The notes beneath the pieces are model-generated. The model searched no databases. It saw nothing but the letters and a program-made list of their open reading frames with translations, and was not told the DNA's origin. The translations under genes were made by a program, and so were the position numbers. Positions 63,837-64,000 of a DNA stretch of 64,000 nucleotides are shown here, in pieces (position 1 is the first letter of the stretch; the number at the start of each line of letters is the position of its first letter). Source of the DNA: Methylomonas rosea (lineage in GTDB: Bacteria; Pseudomonadota; Gammaproteobacteria; Methylococcales; Methylomonadaceae); the NCBI RefSeq assembly GCF_024505055.1, contig NZ_JANIBL010000015.1:1-64000 (forward strand), read 5' to 3'.

Positions 63837-64000
63837 ATGAAAAAAATCACACATACTCTGGCTTTGACGCTACTGGCTTTGACTAGCCCGGCGCTATTTG
63901 CCGACGAAGCCGCCATAAAAAAAGCCTTGAGTGAGTTTATGCCTGGGGGACAGATCGACTCTGTGAAACCATCGGAAGTCAAAGGTCTATACGAAGTGTC
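63837..64000 (+). CDS. dsbC: Thiol:disulfide isomerase DsbC, N-terminal fragment
   Basis: The visible 54 residues contain a signal peptide (MKKITHTLALTLLALTSPAL, cleavage near FA|DEAA) and the DsbC dimerisation-domain pattern AAIKKALSEFMPGGQIDSV, then KPSEVKGLYEV. The gene runs off the window, so the thioredoxin domain and CXXC are not seen. BamA commonly follows rseP; here a DsbC-type gene does. Confidence 0.7.
   Translation, partial: MKKITHTLALTLLALTSPALFADEAAIKKALSEFMPGGQIDSVKPSEVKGLYEV

Noticed and set aside
1-64000. CRISPR arrays, rRNA operons, intact insertion sequences
   Set aside because: None seen; repeats are short palindromes or paired MITE-like ends without spacer periodicity or a transposase gene.

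Overview
The window reads as chromosomal DNA of a gammaproteobacterium, most likely a methylotroph or methanotroph close to Methylomonas/Methylobacter (order Methylococcales). Support for this: a gammaproteobacterial core block (map-glnD / rpsB-tsf-pyrH-frr-uppS-cdsA-dxr-rseP-dsbC), a periplasmic binding protein of the family tied to PQQ-dependent alcohol dehydrogenases, a complete-looking early-cobalt B12 operon, and many short palindromic repeats between genes. The species assignment is inference; no 16S or methane monooxygenase gene is present.

Layout. 1-11.9 kb: a pilus-like or type II secretion-like assembly locus. After a Sel1-type fragment and a small unknown gene come three prepilin-like genes, with a PglL/Wzy-type O-oligosaccharyltransferase between the first two, then PilM/PilN(GspL)-, PilO(GspM)-, GspE-, GspF- and PilP-like genes. 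The gaps between the pilin genes are full of REP palindromes and two similar ~195-bp MITE-like elements. No secretin or prepilin peptidase gene lies in the window. 11.9-16.5 kb: a LuxR-type response regulator, a fructosamine kinase family protein and glnS on the minus strand, then rpoH behind a near-perfect CIRCE operator, then tRNA-Leu(CAA) with its own promoter. 16.5-21.2 kb: an accessory patch downstream of the tRNA. It holds a decayed P4-type integrase, a double-glycine-leader peptide gene interrupted by an amber codon, a cold-shock gene, an MsbA-like ABC exporter and an unknown protein with a deamidase-like Cys/His pattern.

21.2-31.3 kb: mostly single housekeeping or signalling genes: YihY/BrkB, MOSC, PilZ, the PQQ-linked binding protein, uvrB, a GGDEF(degenerate)-EAL protein, a DksA-type zinc finger, a FemAB-like acyltransferase and a DUF938 methyltransferase. 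31.5-41.1 kb: a minus-strand cobalamin operon led by a B12 riboswitch: cbtB-cbtA-cbiF-cbiX-cbiC-cbiD-cbiET-cbiL-cbiG(N)-cbiG(C)-cbiH-[2Fe-2S] ferredoxin. Most junctions overlap by about 4-14 bases. The genes would import cobalt, insert it early and carry out the ring methylations, contraction and rearrangement. 41.3-43.8 kb: LemA, two TPM-domain proteins and an Hsp20 gene with a sigma-32-type promoter.

43.9-51.2 kb: an oversized glutamate synthase-type protein (1827 aa) followed by a CysJ-like diflavin reductase, where GltD would normally be expected. 51.5-64 kb: a UbiH/UbiF-type hydroxylase, then glnD and map on the minus strand, then the translation, pyrimidine, isoprenoid and lipid block from rpsB to rseP, ending in the first part of dsbC.

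The features most worth following up are the amber-interrupted GG-leader peptide, the PilM/GspL-like protein carrying MshEN-like helices, the GltB-diflavin reductase pair, the CbiH with a hemin-protein-like C-terminal extension, the deamidase-like orphan protein and CIRCE control of rpoH.
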